A stretch of 21,851 nt of DNA from Sphaeroforma arctica JP610 (GCF_001186125.1 NW_014040338.1:1-21851), one strand, 5' to 3'; counted from the stretch's first letter, positions 8,824 to 19,829 are shown. Made by a program: numbers and translations. Notes: generated by a model not told the origin, from the sequence alone.

Positions 8824-10176
8824 CGACTTTTTACTTTTAAGAATGATTTGATAAACAACTTTTCGCCAGATACGAAATAAATTTAAGGGGGTGTATAAAG
8901 CCATAGTAAATGCATTTTTCACCCTATGAATTGGTTATACGATTGTCTTGTATGCCTATGTTGAGGTGCACGACCTTCGATCGAAAGAACCGGAGGGGTG
9001 ACGAGCTAAACCTTGAACATTAAACACAAAAATTCAGCACAACCCAAAGCTTACAAATAGAACAATGTACAAACAAAGCTGATCGTGACTTGATATCACA
9101 TTCCCAGTTAATACATGTCTTAGCCAGATCGAAGTGTGCCACGTGAGAGGAATGTATGGAAGACCACGATGTGGAGCCACGCCCAGGGCTAGCTGCGAAT
9201 ACGATGATGGAAGAGAAAGTACCTTCGCCATAGCCTTCTAAAAAGACGCTTTGCGCGCTTAAGATTGATTTTTATCATCTTATATATGAGACAACCCCCT
9301 GCCGGATCACAGGCAACCCCAAATAGTTCTGGATCTGAAACAAGCGTTAGGTTAATCATAAAACTATTCGACTGACGATAGATGGTATTACTCAGGACTA
9401 TCTCTCGCGGTCTTCTTTATTAACCAGGGGATTTAACCATACTTCTCATGCGCACAGAGTGGATTGCCTGCACAGTTCGTATATCTGATTTCGTAATATC
9501 ACCCCATTGAGAATTCAACGCAGTGTCGATCTGTGGCGAAGCAATGATAAGAAGAAGTATACACCCCATGTCCATGCGTCACTACTAACAAGAACTTTGG
9601 TGAATGTTGAATGTTCCTATTCATTCATCCTTGCAGGGTATGAGACCTGCGTGTACCTATACTTATGCGCGGTAAATTCTGTATATTAATTCTGTACGCA
9701 GAGAGGCACCTTCAAACTTGAAAATAAGCAAACAATGGTCAGCCAAAGGTCATGCGTTCCTTGGACGGGCATGGCACCGGCAAAAGCTCAAGTCACTTTA
9801 GGTGCCCAAGAGAACATCTAATGTAAACAATTGATTATTAGAAGTCCATGCCAACAAGAAGCTTCTGTGTTCTGGAGCTTGAACTTTTGACGTCTATGAA
9901 CTCGGAAGTGTCTATGAACTCCGAACAGCATTGCATAGCCTCCTGGTCCCTGGAGTCCTGTTGCTATGACTGAAGTCAGTGAAGTCAGTGAAGCCCGAAG
10001 CCTGAAGGGCAGATAAATTGCCGCCAATTTCACAATCGGCCAAATTTAGCACAGCATTGCTTATATTTACCCTCTCTCACTCTACTCAGCCACTCAGATC
10101 TCAGCGTGAGAAGCAATCGCTAGCCAAGTATTTTTATATATATTTAAAATTAATTAGGCATTGTATTCGTTAAGAA

Positions 10177-10192
10177 AAACGTATATACGTTT
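10177..10192. repeat. 16-bp perfect palindrome
   Basis: AAACGTATATACGTTT equals its own reverse complement. A related word, GACGTATATACGC, lies near 10392. Both are upstream of the membrane-protein gene, so a dimeric regulator site is possible but unproven. Confidence 0.6.
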
Positions 10193-10456
10193 AGACTAGA
10201 ATATCGGTTTTAGAACAAATATATATCGACTTTGTATACGTTAAATCCAAAGTACGTACGTCTATTTTCAAAGTCGAACTTACGGCGCGGCAGCTACGCC
10301 AGTCGTAGTCTGTTGAAACGTATTCAAATACGGATTAAACGTTGTTTTAGGTATTTATCTTGTTGGTATTTTACGTTGTCTTCGATAAATAGACGTATAT
10401 ACGCAATACGTGATAAGCCCATTGAACAGTGAACACCTTTTATATATAAATATATA

Positions 10457-10473
10457 TGTGTGTGTGTGTGTGT
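10457..10473. repeat. (TG)n microsatellite
   Basis: Short TG run preceded by TA repeats, about 330 bases before the start codon of the membrane-protein gene. Confidence 0.9.
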
Positions 10474-10803
10474 TGTCTATACATGTATATATAGATCATG
10501 TAAATATATATATCAATAGTAGTAGGTTCTTTTTTGGTATCTATTCTGAGGCGACTATATGGATCTAGCTTCCCACGGACTTTCCGTCACACGTATCTAA
10601 CTACTTTTGCAATGTACGGTGAAATAGTTGTTCAGTGACCTCATAGCTCGAGTATCGTTATTTGTAGTAAATAGTACAGCCGCATACAAGCGATCTCATC
10701 GAAGATTGATAGTATCGCAACGCAATTCCATTTGAAGAACCCTTTTCCCTGGCCTTGTTCATACATAGAGTGATAGTGAGAGTATTAAATTGAACTAGTG
10801 ATC

Positions 10804-13800
10804 ATGGCGGCCCAAGGTGGAATAGCGGACGACCTGGAAACAGATCTATTCCGACAAGAGCGACAAGAGCGCACCAGATTTCGTCTGTTTAGCACCCGAG
10901 CACAATCGAATAGTCACACAGCGTCTCAGCCTGGTTGTCAGGGTGGCCTTGATAACTTGGCTGAAAGTGGTCCCGTAGAGCAAGACGCTAGTCGTTGGGG
11001 GGGTTGGGCGAAGCGTCTACTACCTCGATGGAAGAAACGGTCGCATGCCAAACCAGAAGAACTAGACAAACTACAAGAAGGCGGGGGTGTCAATGTGTCG
11101 TCACCACTGGGTGCGGAAACAGATGCATTCCTATCAGATATCCCGGACACATGGTCAAACCCGCGCCCTGTATACTATTTTTTGAGTGACGAGAGGAGGA
11201 CTAACAGTAGATTCTTTTCCACCGTCACGGATCCACGGATTGTGAGGTCTTTACGGTTGTTCCTCTTTGGCATACCCGCATTCTATCTGTCTGTCTTCGA
11301 CACGCCAATTGGCAAGCCGGCGTATCTGATAGGCATGGTGTTCTATTCCGCATCTCTTCTGGACGTGCAGGGTATGATGTCCAGCATGGTGTTTGCATTC
11401 ACGGCGTTGCTGATGGTGGCATCGTTTGTGCTCACATCGTTGCTGTTGATGGCTCAGATGGCTACGGACGGCTACGGACTTCTCATACTGACGTATCTGG
11501 CCATAGTCTTCATTTTTGGACTGGGGATTGTGGGCCCGTTGGGGGGTCTGGGGAGAAACTTTGGCATGTTTGCGATTGTGACCATAGCTAATATCTTCTG
11601 GCAGTTATTCCCTATGGCCGAAGACGGCTTCGTGGTGCTGGTACCCTGGAATGATGTCATTCAGATCATCGAGGAAGGTGTGGTGTCAGGGTTCGACGAG
11701 CTGCTGCAGAGTGGAGGGCTAGTTGATGTTCAGCAAATGATCAGCCAGCTGGCCGTCCAGATACAGACCGCGGCGGGGACCACGGACATCTCGTTCTTAG
11801 TTCCACCGGGGAATGTCTTATCCGGGTATGAAGTCGATGTGACCATCATCCAAGGCACCAGCATCCAGCTTACTCTCGCGCCGGGTATGTGGGTGGTCAC
11901 TGCGATAGTGTGGGGCTCACATAACGGCATCATCACATCGCTGGGGAATGTTCTCTTGCAGGTGCTGATAGGCTATCTCATCTACCTGGTTTCTTTTATA
12001 CCACCCCCGTACACATCTCTGATGGCCGAAGCACGCTTGGCGCAGGCGCGTGTCCTGCAAAGTATCATCCACCTGGTGCAACAGAACACCGCCAAGCGAC
12101 AGGCGGCCTACAAAAGTACTGAGCCTGACGCGACGACCCAGAATGCCACAGGCAAGGGTGCAGGGCCGAATCGAACCTTATCGGACGACGAGCGCAGAGA
12201 CTTAACCCTGAGTGTGGGTCAAACCGGGCTGGAGCAGCTCGAAGGGACTGCTGCGAAGCTCAAGCTGTCAAAAATGCTGGAGCCCACATGGTTGTCACCC
12301 AACATCCTCGCGCGCCCGCACGCAGCACTCATGGACGTGAACGTCAAGCTAACAGCTCTGACCACAGAGATTCTGCTGCAATCGCTCGATCTGTTAGATC
12401 GGGGGGCCGATAAAAGGCCTACTAAAGCCCGTGATTTGGCCGGGCTTCTTGAATTGCGGGGGGCGGCGTTGTCCCTGCTGGATTTGTGCGGTCAGGGTAT
12501 ATGCCTGGTCCCGCGCATGTACAACCGCGAGGAGGTGCAGGGGATAGCCGAGAAAATCAACGAAGCCGAGAGTGTTCTGAAGGCTAAGCACAAAACGTTT
12601 CAGGAAGGCTGTAAACGTCTCACCGAAACTGCTATACGCGAAGCAGACACGGTTGTCGAGGCTGAGAGTATTCTGAAGGAGGCAGGTGTACGCGATACTG
12701 AGGTGAGTCTGGGTACGTTCTTCCACCCCATATCACTCTCCACCGCGGTCAAGGAGCTTCTGCACGAGGAGTACAACTACTCGATCATGCACGCGGTCAT
12801 GTCGCTTGCTTTCCTGTTGCTGGGCTTTGGTTTAGCGTCCGCTTTTAGCTGGGTGGTCCAAACTTTAAAGATGGTCCTCCGCCTGCCCCAACTACTGCGG
12901 AAATCCTCGTGGATAGGGCCGGGGGCCTGGTGGGCCGATAGGGAGGGTCACGCTGTGTTTAAGTACACGGTGTCACTCCTGATAGTGTTCCTTATACCGC
13001 TGTACTGGGTGCAGTACCGCACCTGGATCTGGCCCGCGAAGGAAAACCCGAACCCCTCACTGTACTACATCCAGACAGCCACGCCGAATAACTTCGAGTC
13101 GTGGGTGATGCTGACCTTTGTCATCTGCTACTTCCCCACCTTAGAAAGCACCGTGCACAAGACCTTTGCCCGAGTTCCGGGGGCCACGCTGGGATGCCTG
13201 ACGGCCTGGCTCGTGGTGTGGTCCTCAGATGGCAATGGCTGGGGTATAGTCTTCTGGCTGTGCTCGTGTCTCGCGGCGGCTGCATACATGGCCGCCTCAG
13301 ACGGCGATTCGGTGGTATGGGTTAGTCCTGCCTGGGGTTATCTCTGGAGAGCGGCCCAGATCTCTCTGGTGGTGATTACCATGGACTACTGGAAAAGTCG
13401 CGAAACGCGTACTATCGAGAACTTTGTGCTGAGCCGGTTCCTGGGGACCGTGTTAGGCGCCGCTCTGGCTATGTTTGTATCTGGGTTTGTGTTGCCAATG
13501 GGCTCGGGTATCAATGCGAGGCTGATGTGCATAGAGACGTTCCGATCATTATCCACTGCGCTTGTGGACGCGGTGAATGCCTTGGCCAAACAAAGCGAGA
13601 GCGCAGCCGGGGGAGACAGTACAACTGACCTGCACGAGAAGTTATCAGGATCAGAAAGAGCGTCGGATACGAATCTTGTAGGCACGGTCGAGGGCACGGA
13701 GGCGACCGCAGGACCGAAGAAAGGGCTTTTCGCACGATTCCGGAAGTCCAAAGGAGAATCTGCCTCAGATGCGGAAATGGGATCCGAATCGGTCCAAAAA

Positions 13801-14820
13801 ACCCCTAGACCTAGTATATTCGAGACAGCGAAAGCCGAGTTGAAAAAGGGCCAGGCACAGCTTACACGGGCGACAGACCTGCTTAAGCAGTCTGTGGTGA
13901 TGTCTGACGGACCCTTAGTGTGTACAGACGGTCGCCTGTACGATCTTCGCCTACACCTGGCGACTCTACAACACGTTGCCGGTGCTGTGCATATCGCAGA
14001 GGTAGATTTGTCCAACCTGACCGCGCCACAGGTAGAGGGGGCAAGTGAAGGAAATAGGACATCTGAGTACTTTGAGAGTACTGAAGCCCTAAAGAAAGAC
14101 GAGGGGTCCGAAGGGACAGGTACAGTGGGTGGCGGTATCCCTCCGGGCCTCGAACAGGATTCGGAGATTGGCAGCCGGTCCAAAAGTAAGATCCTACTCC
14201 ACGGTAGGCACAAGAAAGGTGCAAAACCGCAGCGAAGGTGTCCGCTTGTGTTGGACGAAGTGCGCGTGCGCGAGCTAGAGGCCATCTTAGAACGGTGTAC
14301 TAATGAACTAACGGGTGTTCTCCTGTCCCAGTCAACCATGGATGTGTCTGATTCACCGCTAGTGTCGCGCTTGATATTCGATGACGAAGCGAGAGAACTA
14401 CAGGAAGCGGCCCTCAGGGCATTATTGGCCCTGCCCACTAGCGGATCAGGTGCGTTCCAGATAGCGACCGAATCAATAGAGTCCATGTGCTTGCGGATAC
14501 GGCACAGAGGTACAGACTGCAGTGGCATGCAGCACGAGACCTCAACAAACGACCGCGAGTGCCAAAAAGATGCTGATAGCCCTAGCCAGCGAGATTGCCT
14601 GGTCGATTTGGTAGAGGATATCTACAGTATAGAGACTCTCAAAGAAACACTCCTGGCGCTGAGCCTGTCTCGGTTTGCGGTGTTTTCAGCCCTGATCATT
14701 AATGCTCTGTATCTTCGTGAGCCGCAACTTCCGATTCCAGTGATGCAAAGGCTTCTGACTGTCCAAAATTATCAGAGTCGCCGGTTTAAGAAGCTCGAGG
14801 CTCGTGCTGCGACCGAGTGA
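10804..14820 (+). CDS. Large FUSC / aromatic-acid-exporter-like multispanning membrane protein (intronless)
   Basis: 1338 residues in one uninterrupted frame. The chosen start is ATG 10804 (GATCATGG, good Kozak context); the frame is open only two codons further up. A basic, Ser/Gln-rich cytoplasmic N-terminus is followed by hydrophobic helices at about 150-170, 171-190, 191-219, 223-248, 253-271 and 362-399. A helical soluble stretch (400-650) comes next, then a second membrane block at about 661-689, 718-738, 764-780, 793-808, 812-831, 846-862 and 879-900, and a charged 430-residue tail. The second block (FPTLESTVHKTFARVPGATLG, then a helix pair, an ISLVV helix, and RFLGTVLGAALA) follows the FUSC/ArAE plan of the fungal BRE4-like and ALMT/ArAE superfamily, which exports organic or aromatic acids. 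Substrate and membrane are unknown. The assignment rests on topology and motif memory, not a search; an unrelated two-block transporter remains possible. Lack of introns contrasts with the neighbour. Confidence 0.8.
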   Translation: MAAQGGIADDLETDLFRQERQERTRFRLFSTRAQSNSHTASQPGCQGGLDNLAESGPVEQDASRWGGWAKRLLPRWKKRSHAKPEELDKLQEGGGVNVSSPLGAETDAFLSDIPDTWSNPRPVYYFLSDERRTNSRFFSTVTDPRIVRSLRLFLFGIPAFYLSVFDTPIGKPAYLIGMVFYSASLLDVQGMMSSMVFAFTALLMVASFVLTSLLLMAQMATDGYGLLILTYLAIVFIFGLGIVGPLGGLGRNFGMFAIVTIANIFWQLFPMAEDGFVVLVPWNDVIQIIEEGVVSGFDELLQSGGLVDVQQMISQLAVQIQTAAGTTDISFLVPPGNVLSGYEVDVTIIQGTSIQLTLAPGMWVVTAIVWGSHNGIITSLGNVLLQVLIGYLIYLVSFIPPPYTSLMAEARLAQARVLQSIIHLVQQNTAKRQAAYKSTEPDATTQNATGKGAGPNRTLSDDERRDLTLSVGQTGLEQLEGTAAKLKLSKMLEPTWLSPNILARPHAALMDVNVKLTALTTEILLQSLDLLDRGADKRPTKARDLAGLLELRGAALSLLDLCGQGICLVPRMYNREEVQGIAEKINEAESVLKAKHKTFQEGCKRLTETAIREADTVVEAESILKEAGVRDTEVSLGTFFHPISLSTAVKELLHEEYNYSIMHAVMSLAFLLLGFGLASAFSWVVQTLKMVLRLPQLLRKSSWIGPGAWWADREGHAVFKYTVSLLIVFLIPLYWVQYRTWIWPAKENPNPSLYYIQTATPNNFESWVMLTFVICYFPTLESTVHKTFARVPGATLGCLTAWLVVWSSDGNGWGIVFWLCSCLAAAAYMAASDGDSVVWVSPAWGYLWRAAQISLVVITMDYWKSRETRTIENFVLSRFLGTVLGAALAMFVSGFVLPMGSGINARLMCIETFRSLSTALVDAVNALAKQSESAAGGDSTTDLHEKLSGSERASDTNLVGTVEGTEATAGPKKGLFARFRKSKGESASDAEMGSESVQKTPRPSIFETAKAELKKGQAQLTRATDLLKQSVVMSDGPLVCTDGRLYDLRLHLATLQHVAGAVHIAEVDLSNLTAPQVEGASEGNRTSEYFESTEALKKDEGSEGTGTVGGGIPPGLEQDSEIGSRSKSKILLHGRHKKGAKPQRRCPLVLDEVRVRELEAILERCTNELTGVLLSQSTMDVSDSPLVSRLIFDDEARELQEAALRALLALPTSGSGAFQIATESIESMCLRIRHRGTDCSGMQHETSTNDRECQKDADSPSQRDCLVDLVEDIYSIETLKETLLALSLSRFAVFSALIINALYLREPQLPIPVMQRLLTVQNYQSRRFKKLEARAATE

Positions 14821-14923
14821 CGGGACAGACGGGACTTGTGATAACCACTCGTTGCTATGGAAACCAGATATTAGACTGGTAAATGGGTGGAGAGAAATAC
14901 ACACGCAAGGTGTGAGGTATGGT

Positions 14924-15097
14924 ATGGAATTGAGAGGATCCGACGAACGTATGAGCAAGACTGGTATATTAAGCACAAGAGAAATTGCAAATCATACTGA
15001 ACGCTGGTTTGGAGAACCACCGACCAGTTCTGTGCAGGGTTTTAGGGTTTCTCAACGATCCGGCAACGACGATGACGAGGAATATATCCCTTACTGA
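14924..15097 (+). CDS. Short ORF just after the membrane-protein gene, unrecognised
   Basis: 57 codons from the first in-frame ATG, MELRGSDERMSKTG..., ending in the acidic DDDEEYIPY. The same frame is open back into the end of the membrane-protein gene but without an ATG. It may simply be 3' UTR, or a remnant of the element that follows. No family recognised. Confidence 0.2.
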   Translation: MELRGSDERMSKTGILSTREIANHTERWFGEPPTSSVQGFRVSQRSGNDDDEEYIPY

Positions 15098-15186
15098 AAC
15101 ACTAACGAAACAGGAACCGAGAAAACGAGTCTCGTATTGAATCTTGGTTGCAACCAGACGCAATAATCGACCCGCTGTAAAACACC

Positions 15187-15742
15187 ATGCGAAGATGGCC
15201 CTGTCGTCGGCGCCCGCATTGTCCGCCGTGTTGCGAGATTGCTGTGATGAATTTACATTCTACGAAAACGAGCCAACACGTACGAGAACACCCGCACGCC
15301 AACACGCTGGCAACGTGCAGATGGGCGGGGCAGCGGGAACAAGACGCAAACTCGATCGCGATCGGCACAAACGCGTACCCGCAATCGCAGCCGGCGAATA
15401 TAATCTCGCTGGACGCAAGCGGAGCAGTAGTAAATCATACCATTGCGAACGCGCTGTACATCAAGTACGACATTGCGAAGGGGGAGGTTGCGTACGAGAC
15501 AGTGACGCGACGCACACGGTGCTGGACCAACTGAACACGGTGAGCTACAACTACAAGACGGAAAAGGACGAGGCGCATGTGGGGTTCATTGAGGACGACA
15601 TCAGCGACGGGTGATTGACGTTTGCGGATGAGACGGGCGCGCCGATCAACATTAAGTGGAACATCTGGTGGCGTTGATGGTGCTGGAGGTGCAGGAACTG
15701 CGCGCGGACATAGAAAATCTGAAACGTACGGCTGGCGTATAA
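15187..15742 (+). pseudogene. Virus-derived fossil: S74 intramolecular-chaperone (endosialidase-type) fibre protein
   Basis: The parts in order match the C-terminal end of tail-fibre/S74 proteins seen in phages and large or Polinton-like DNA viruses of protists. First comes a 'SIAIGTNA' type repeat with ANALYIK (about 15346-15465), then the chaperone core around LDQLNTVSYNYK and HVGFIEDD (about 15522-15600), then the closing ALMVLEVQELRADIENLK helix (about 15668-15725). In living relatives this domain trimerises fibres and then cuts itself off. The stretch is GC-rich compared with its surroundings. It is broken, with a few breaks, and is probably moderately old. Which virus group it came from cannot be told from this piece. 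Confidence 0.7.
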
Positions 15743-15757
15743 TAGAAAGGGTTGATT

Positions 15758-15763
15758 AATAAA
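15758..15763 (+). promoter_or_regulatory. AATAAA after the S74 fossil
   Basis: AATAAA in GATTAATAAACTT, about 20 bases after the end of the recognisable S74 sequence and followed by a T-rich stretch. It suggests that the fossil once had a eukaryotic-type transcript end. Confidence 0.5.
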
Positions 15764-15939
15764 CTTATACATGTATTTTAATTTTATTTGTGTTGTAAAC
15801 TGGTTCGGCCGTCTCGTTAAGGCCATGGCCCCAAAGATCGCTAATGTATTGGAAGACAATTTAATTTAGTCCCTGGGCGTTCAGGCGGGCAATAGTGCTG
15901 GCTGACAGCACCACGGAATTTCACACGACAAAAAAAAAA

Positions 15940-18900
15940 ATGATCTTACCGAGCCACTCGCAACCTACTCATTCGTTTCTGACGAACTACGAGAAACTCT
16001 TAGTAAGGAAACGATAATGAAAGACCCGTGGACCGTCTACGACATAGTGCGACAATCCTAATTCCACAAGTCGGTTAAGGAAACACAGCCAATCAACATT
16101 TTAGGTTGGATACGATGAAGACTCGCGCGCATGGGCCATTCGCTGCAAAAATCTTCAAACTGATGCTGAATTACAGGGATTTTTATTTACCACTAACTTC
16201 ATCAATGACTGCTATTTGACAGGTCTTTCCCAGGAGAATCAGGAACAAGCCCGCCAATACATGACGGACAAGATTCTCCGCCATACCCTTGCTCCTATCG
16301 TACTCTGTGATCTTCTTGACGACTGGCACACCACCGATCCTGAGCACCTCACCGCAGCTCAGCGTGCCTTGTGTGCCGATGCTCGACGCCTCGAGGTAGC
16401 TCGCCGCCCTGATCGCGTTCAAAGTAGCTTTTGTGTGCTGGAAGTCGTCCCATCATTCATCTAAGTTCCCAATTGGCTGTGGATGTTGTGGCACTAAGGG
16501 TCACAACAACGCAAAATGTCCTGCCGGATCTTTACAATGTACCATTTGTAACAAGATGGGCCACAACAATATACTAAAACAACATTTGTTGTCCGTTTCT
16601 CGCATATATTACGATAGACCACACGTGAAACAAAATATGTGACGTCATGCTTATTGTTAGGGGAGCTAAGGCAAACTACTTCAACACCGTAGCTCGTAAA
16701 TTATTGATATCTCTTAAGAAAGGCCGGTTCCCGCTTATACTCGCCGATAACTCTGAAAAGATCATCCATGAGCGCGGTATACTATCTGGCTTAGGACTTT
16801 AATACATATCTCGATGCTTCTCTTCGACAGCCATTAGCCTCTCAGAACCGTTTACAAGATCACGATTTTTGCCTCAGCTTTCTGCGTAAACAACCCACGT
16901 GCAAAATCACCCATGTTGGTAACTCTCTTCAGATACCTCGCAGAAAAGGTGGCTATCACGTTTCCTATACTGTATTACGTAGTTCTCCGCCGCTCTCCAA
17001 AGCGCTCAACCGATTTTTCAGCACATGCCTTCGGCCCAGGCCTGCTCTGGTCACCACAAGCACGATGACCCGATCGACGATGAACTTCCTCCTGCGACAC
17101 CTTCTCCTCGCACCACCTCCAGCGCAACATCACCATTCACAACGACACCTTCAATCGTTGTCTCTTCGCCTTCTAGTACAGCTATTGTCGATCCTTCGAC
17201 CACTATGTCCCTTATTCGAATCTTTCCTGCGGGTTATACGCAGACCTATGATCAATATTTTTGAAATAATGGTCACCGCAGTCGCGAGACTACCATCCGG
17301 ATGGCCGCTAAGGACAATGTAATTCTTACTAATCCTCCTCCCCTTATAGCTACAACTGAGGCGTGGATGTTAAACCGGGAGGACTGGAAGAAAGTCATGA
17401 CTTTTCTTGAGTATAGTCTCACAATCAACGGTTGCGCCTCTTCTTCCAATACCCAACTACCACGATTTGCTGGCCCGGAAGGTGGTCTAGTTAACTTCTT
17501 CACAAAGGTGGATTGCCTTCGTGAGTGAGTGTGCCAATGAGAATCCTAGATGGTCTCAAATTTCGGAGCTTCTTCGGTTGAAAATACGCCTTGGTACAAT
17601 CATCACCATATGCGTCCCGCTCGGGCCCTGTGCTCCTGGTGGTCCGCTTTTCATTCTAGGTGAGAGTCAAATCCTTTCTTTCAGTCCAAAAAATCCTGTT
17701 TATATCGTTCATCCAAAGGGATGTCTACACTATTCATAACGCTGCCACCACCTTCCTTCGTCATGGCCAGACTGCTGTTGAGATTCATACCTGAGCTTGC
17801 ACCTTGCTGCTCTCATTAGTCCCCTGCGATCTGCCATAGCCCCTAATGCCAGCCTCCAAACTGCGATCACCTACGAACGCGCCTTTTCCTAAACACTGTC
17901 CAGTCTGCCAAAAAGCAAAACTGAAAAGTAAGCCAGTCACAACATGCAGTGTCCGACTCTGTGTATGGGCCGGCTGAACAATTTCACGTGGACTTGCTGG
18001 ACCCCATGCCCAAGGATAGATACGGTAACGGATATGTGCTCAATATGTTTTGTGATGGTACGCATTACGGCCCTCTACTCGGCATTACCCAACAATGACG
18101 AAGGCACTCATTGCTCTACTCGTTCAGGTGCCGGCCCATTACCGACCGCATATCATGCTTGCCGATGGGGACAGCGCCTTCGAAAGTAAATCAATGCGAA
18201 CTATGCTTTTCAATCGGGGCATAGCCCTCCGCAAATCGCCGGCTAACACCCCCAGCTTAACGGGAAGGTCGAAAGCCCCCATCGTACATTGAATGAGCTG
18301 ACCACTATTCTTCTAATCGATTATTTCCAACCCATCGCTTGATGGTCACACGCTAATGCCCATGCTGACATGATTAGAAATGAGAATCTGGCAGCCACAG
18401 AACGACTACACTCCCTCTTCGACAAATGGCTTGGAACTACGTTTCCCCGATTTCCCGAGGCGCGATACAGATGTGTCGGGATGTTTAAGTTGTCTGGTAA
18501 CAAGGCCAAATCTGTCCATAAATACAGCTCTCCAATTTGGTGTCTTCCTTGGCCGAGAACCCAACTGCACCCCTGACACGTTGAAAATTCAAAATTTTGC
18601 TACACAGCGCCAATTGTACTCGCGTGATGTTAAGTTTCTCCCTAACGAGCTTCCACAATGGAACTGCAATGGCAAGCGATTTACACGGTCTGATACTCTC
18701 TCCGGCTACGTCCTTCCTGCCGAATGGTACAATCTCAACTCGTCGACCACAGCCTCTGTCCCACATGTTCCCAGTACATCACCTGCTGTCGCTACCGCGC
18801 CCCCGTAACTCACCATCACGCCTGCCTCAACTCCATCCGTTGCCCCTAGCACCGTTATTTTATACTTTCCGCCTCAGTTGACCCATATTATGCCGACTCC

Positions 18901-19480
18901 TCCTATTGTTGACCCTCAGCCGGCCACGGCAGCTCGTTCTGTCGTCCCCTCTCGGCCCCTATTCGAACACCCACTACCCCCAGCTTTCGCTCCTCTAATG
19001 AGTTACAGCGCCTTTCGATATACTACACCCAAAGAACTTATTGCTAATTTTCAAGAGTATTAGAGGACCGACGCCGTCAACGTTTTATGACTACACTGCT
19101 GACTGCAATTTTGCAGACCCTTCACCCCTCCAGCTCACAGCCGCAGACGAATCCCGACTCTCTGGCATGGAACTCTGGCTTTTTCAGGCCCTCAGCCTCC
19201 ATTACTCTATAGTTAACTTGGGCTTGGCCCGTCACCTTGTTGGATCGAATAGACCAACGGACAATGGCGTGTAGCCGATAGGCATTGTAGTATATGGGTG
19301 AGCGCTTGATAGTGAAGCTCATTGGGAGCGGCGGCTAAGGTAGCACGTTGATTAAGGCAGGCTGCGATGCCACACCCGCTACATCTGATGAGTACCTAGT
19401 TGCTTACACAGACAGTGATTGCGGGGGATGGCATGACATCCGTCGCTCCAATCCGGCACGGTTCTATGTTTTAACGATAT
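15940..19480 (+). mobile_element. Decayed Ty1/copia-type LTR retroelement (fossil)
   Basis: Parts in copia order: gag-like sequence with a CX2CX4HX4C zinc knuckle (16478-16519) and the start of a second; a protease-flank-like stretch (about 16646-16800); the integrase zinc region (HCPVCQKAK, about 17895-17940); the integrase core (about 17960-18290); the integrase C-terminal region with the copia-style FLGRE...YSRDVKFLP (about 18545-18650); a Pro/Thr-rich linker; and the RNase H end (AYTDSDCGG, about 19395-19470). Integrase before RNase H supports copia rather than gypsy. I could not recognise the reverse transcriptase, and I found no LTR pair or target duplication, so the ends are approximate. 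It is heavily broken, with well over ten interruptions, and old. Confidence 0.75.
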
Positions 19481-19733
19481 TATAATCATATACTGGCGGT
19501 ATTTATGGGAATGACGAGTACAAAGTTTGCCCTGTCCGACGGGATTATAGATGTGCTGGTATATGTATAGCGCAGAGTTTCGTACTCTCCAATCTCCTCT
19601 AACGCAATTATATTTATAGCTGACGTGTGCCGCGCATGTGCGCCGCGCAGGGGATAGATTTGTCTGCTAGCGCCGATGCGCATATAAATAGTATGCGCTT
19701 TGTCCAGATTTGAATCATAATTCTAAAATCATA
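19481..19733. other. Non-coding stretch with a TATA-like word
   Basis: No gene seen. TATTTATAGCTGACGTGTGCCGCG (19608-19631, quoted in part: TATTTATAGCT) resembles the TATTTATAGCTACGGCACGCG core of the minisatellite at 21535-21851. TATAAATA at 19683-19690 sits between GC-rich flanks about 44 bases before an ATG. Confidence 0.45.
19683..19690 (+). promoter_or_regulatory. Possible TATA box
   Basis: TATAAATA within GCGCATATAAATAGTATGCGC, 44 bases before the ATG at 19734. Spacing suits a core promoter with a short leader. A motif match only. Confidence 0.4.
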
Positions 19734-19829
19734 ATGTCAAAACAACCTATCGAGGAAATATACGCTAAGAATGTCCAACTGTTGAACTGGATAGCGTTCG
19801 GATATGGCATGTTCTGGACCCTAAGCTGA
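19734..19829 (+). CDS. Small ORF, unrecognised
   Basis: 31 codons, MSKQPIEEIYAKNVQLLNW..., placed right behind the TATA-like word. Its composition looks protein-like rather than random, and other frames just downstream are also open and hydrophobic. It is probably the start of a small decayed or spliced gene of unknown origin. No family assigned. Confidence 0.25.
   Translation: MSKQPIEEIYAKNVQLLNWIAFGYGMFWTLS

Larger units (their letters stand above)
8882..10803. other. Intergenic region between DOT1 and the membrane-protein gene
   Basis: About 1.9 kb with no supported gene, tRNA or rRNA. It contains tiny direct repeats (GTCTATGAACTC twice near 9890-9922; GAAGTCAGT twice near 9971-9988) and, from about 10130, AT-rich sequence likely to be promoter and 5' UTR of the next gene. 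All open frames are under 75 codons and look random. Confidence 0.6.

Noticed and set aside
9034-9231. Small minus-strand frame and a nearby Arg-rich short peptide frame
   Set aside because: Short, no conserved features, and composition typical of random sequence.
9700-9830. GC-richer patch that might have been a tRNA or other structured RNA
   Set aside because: I could not form a cloverleaf or find A/B-box words, so no RNA gene is claimed.
13386-14528. 380-codon minus-strand frame
   Set aside because: Antisense shadow of the membrane-protein gene, produced by its codon bias. It is Ser/Pro-rich with no recognisable fold.
15551-15859. 102-codon minus-strand frame
   Set aside because: Antisense of the S74 fossil and its AT-rich downstream region; the plus-strand similarity explains the sequence better.
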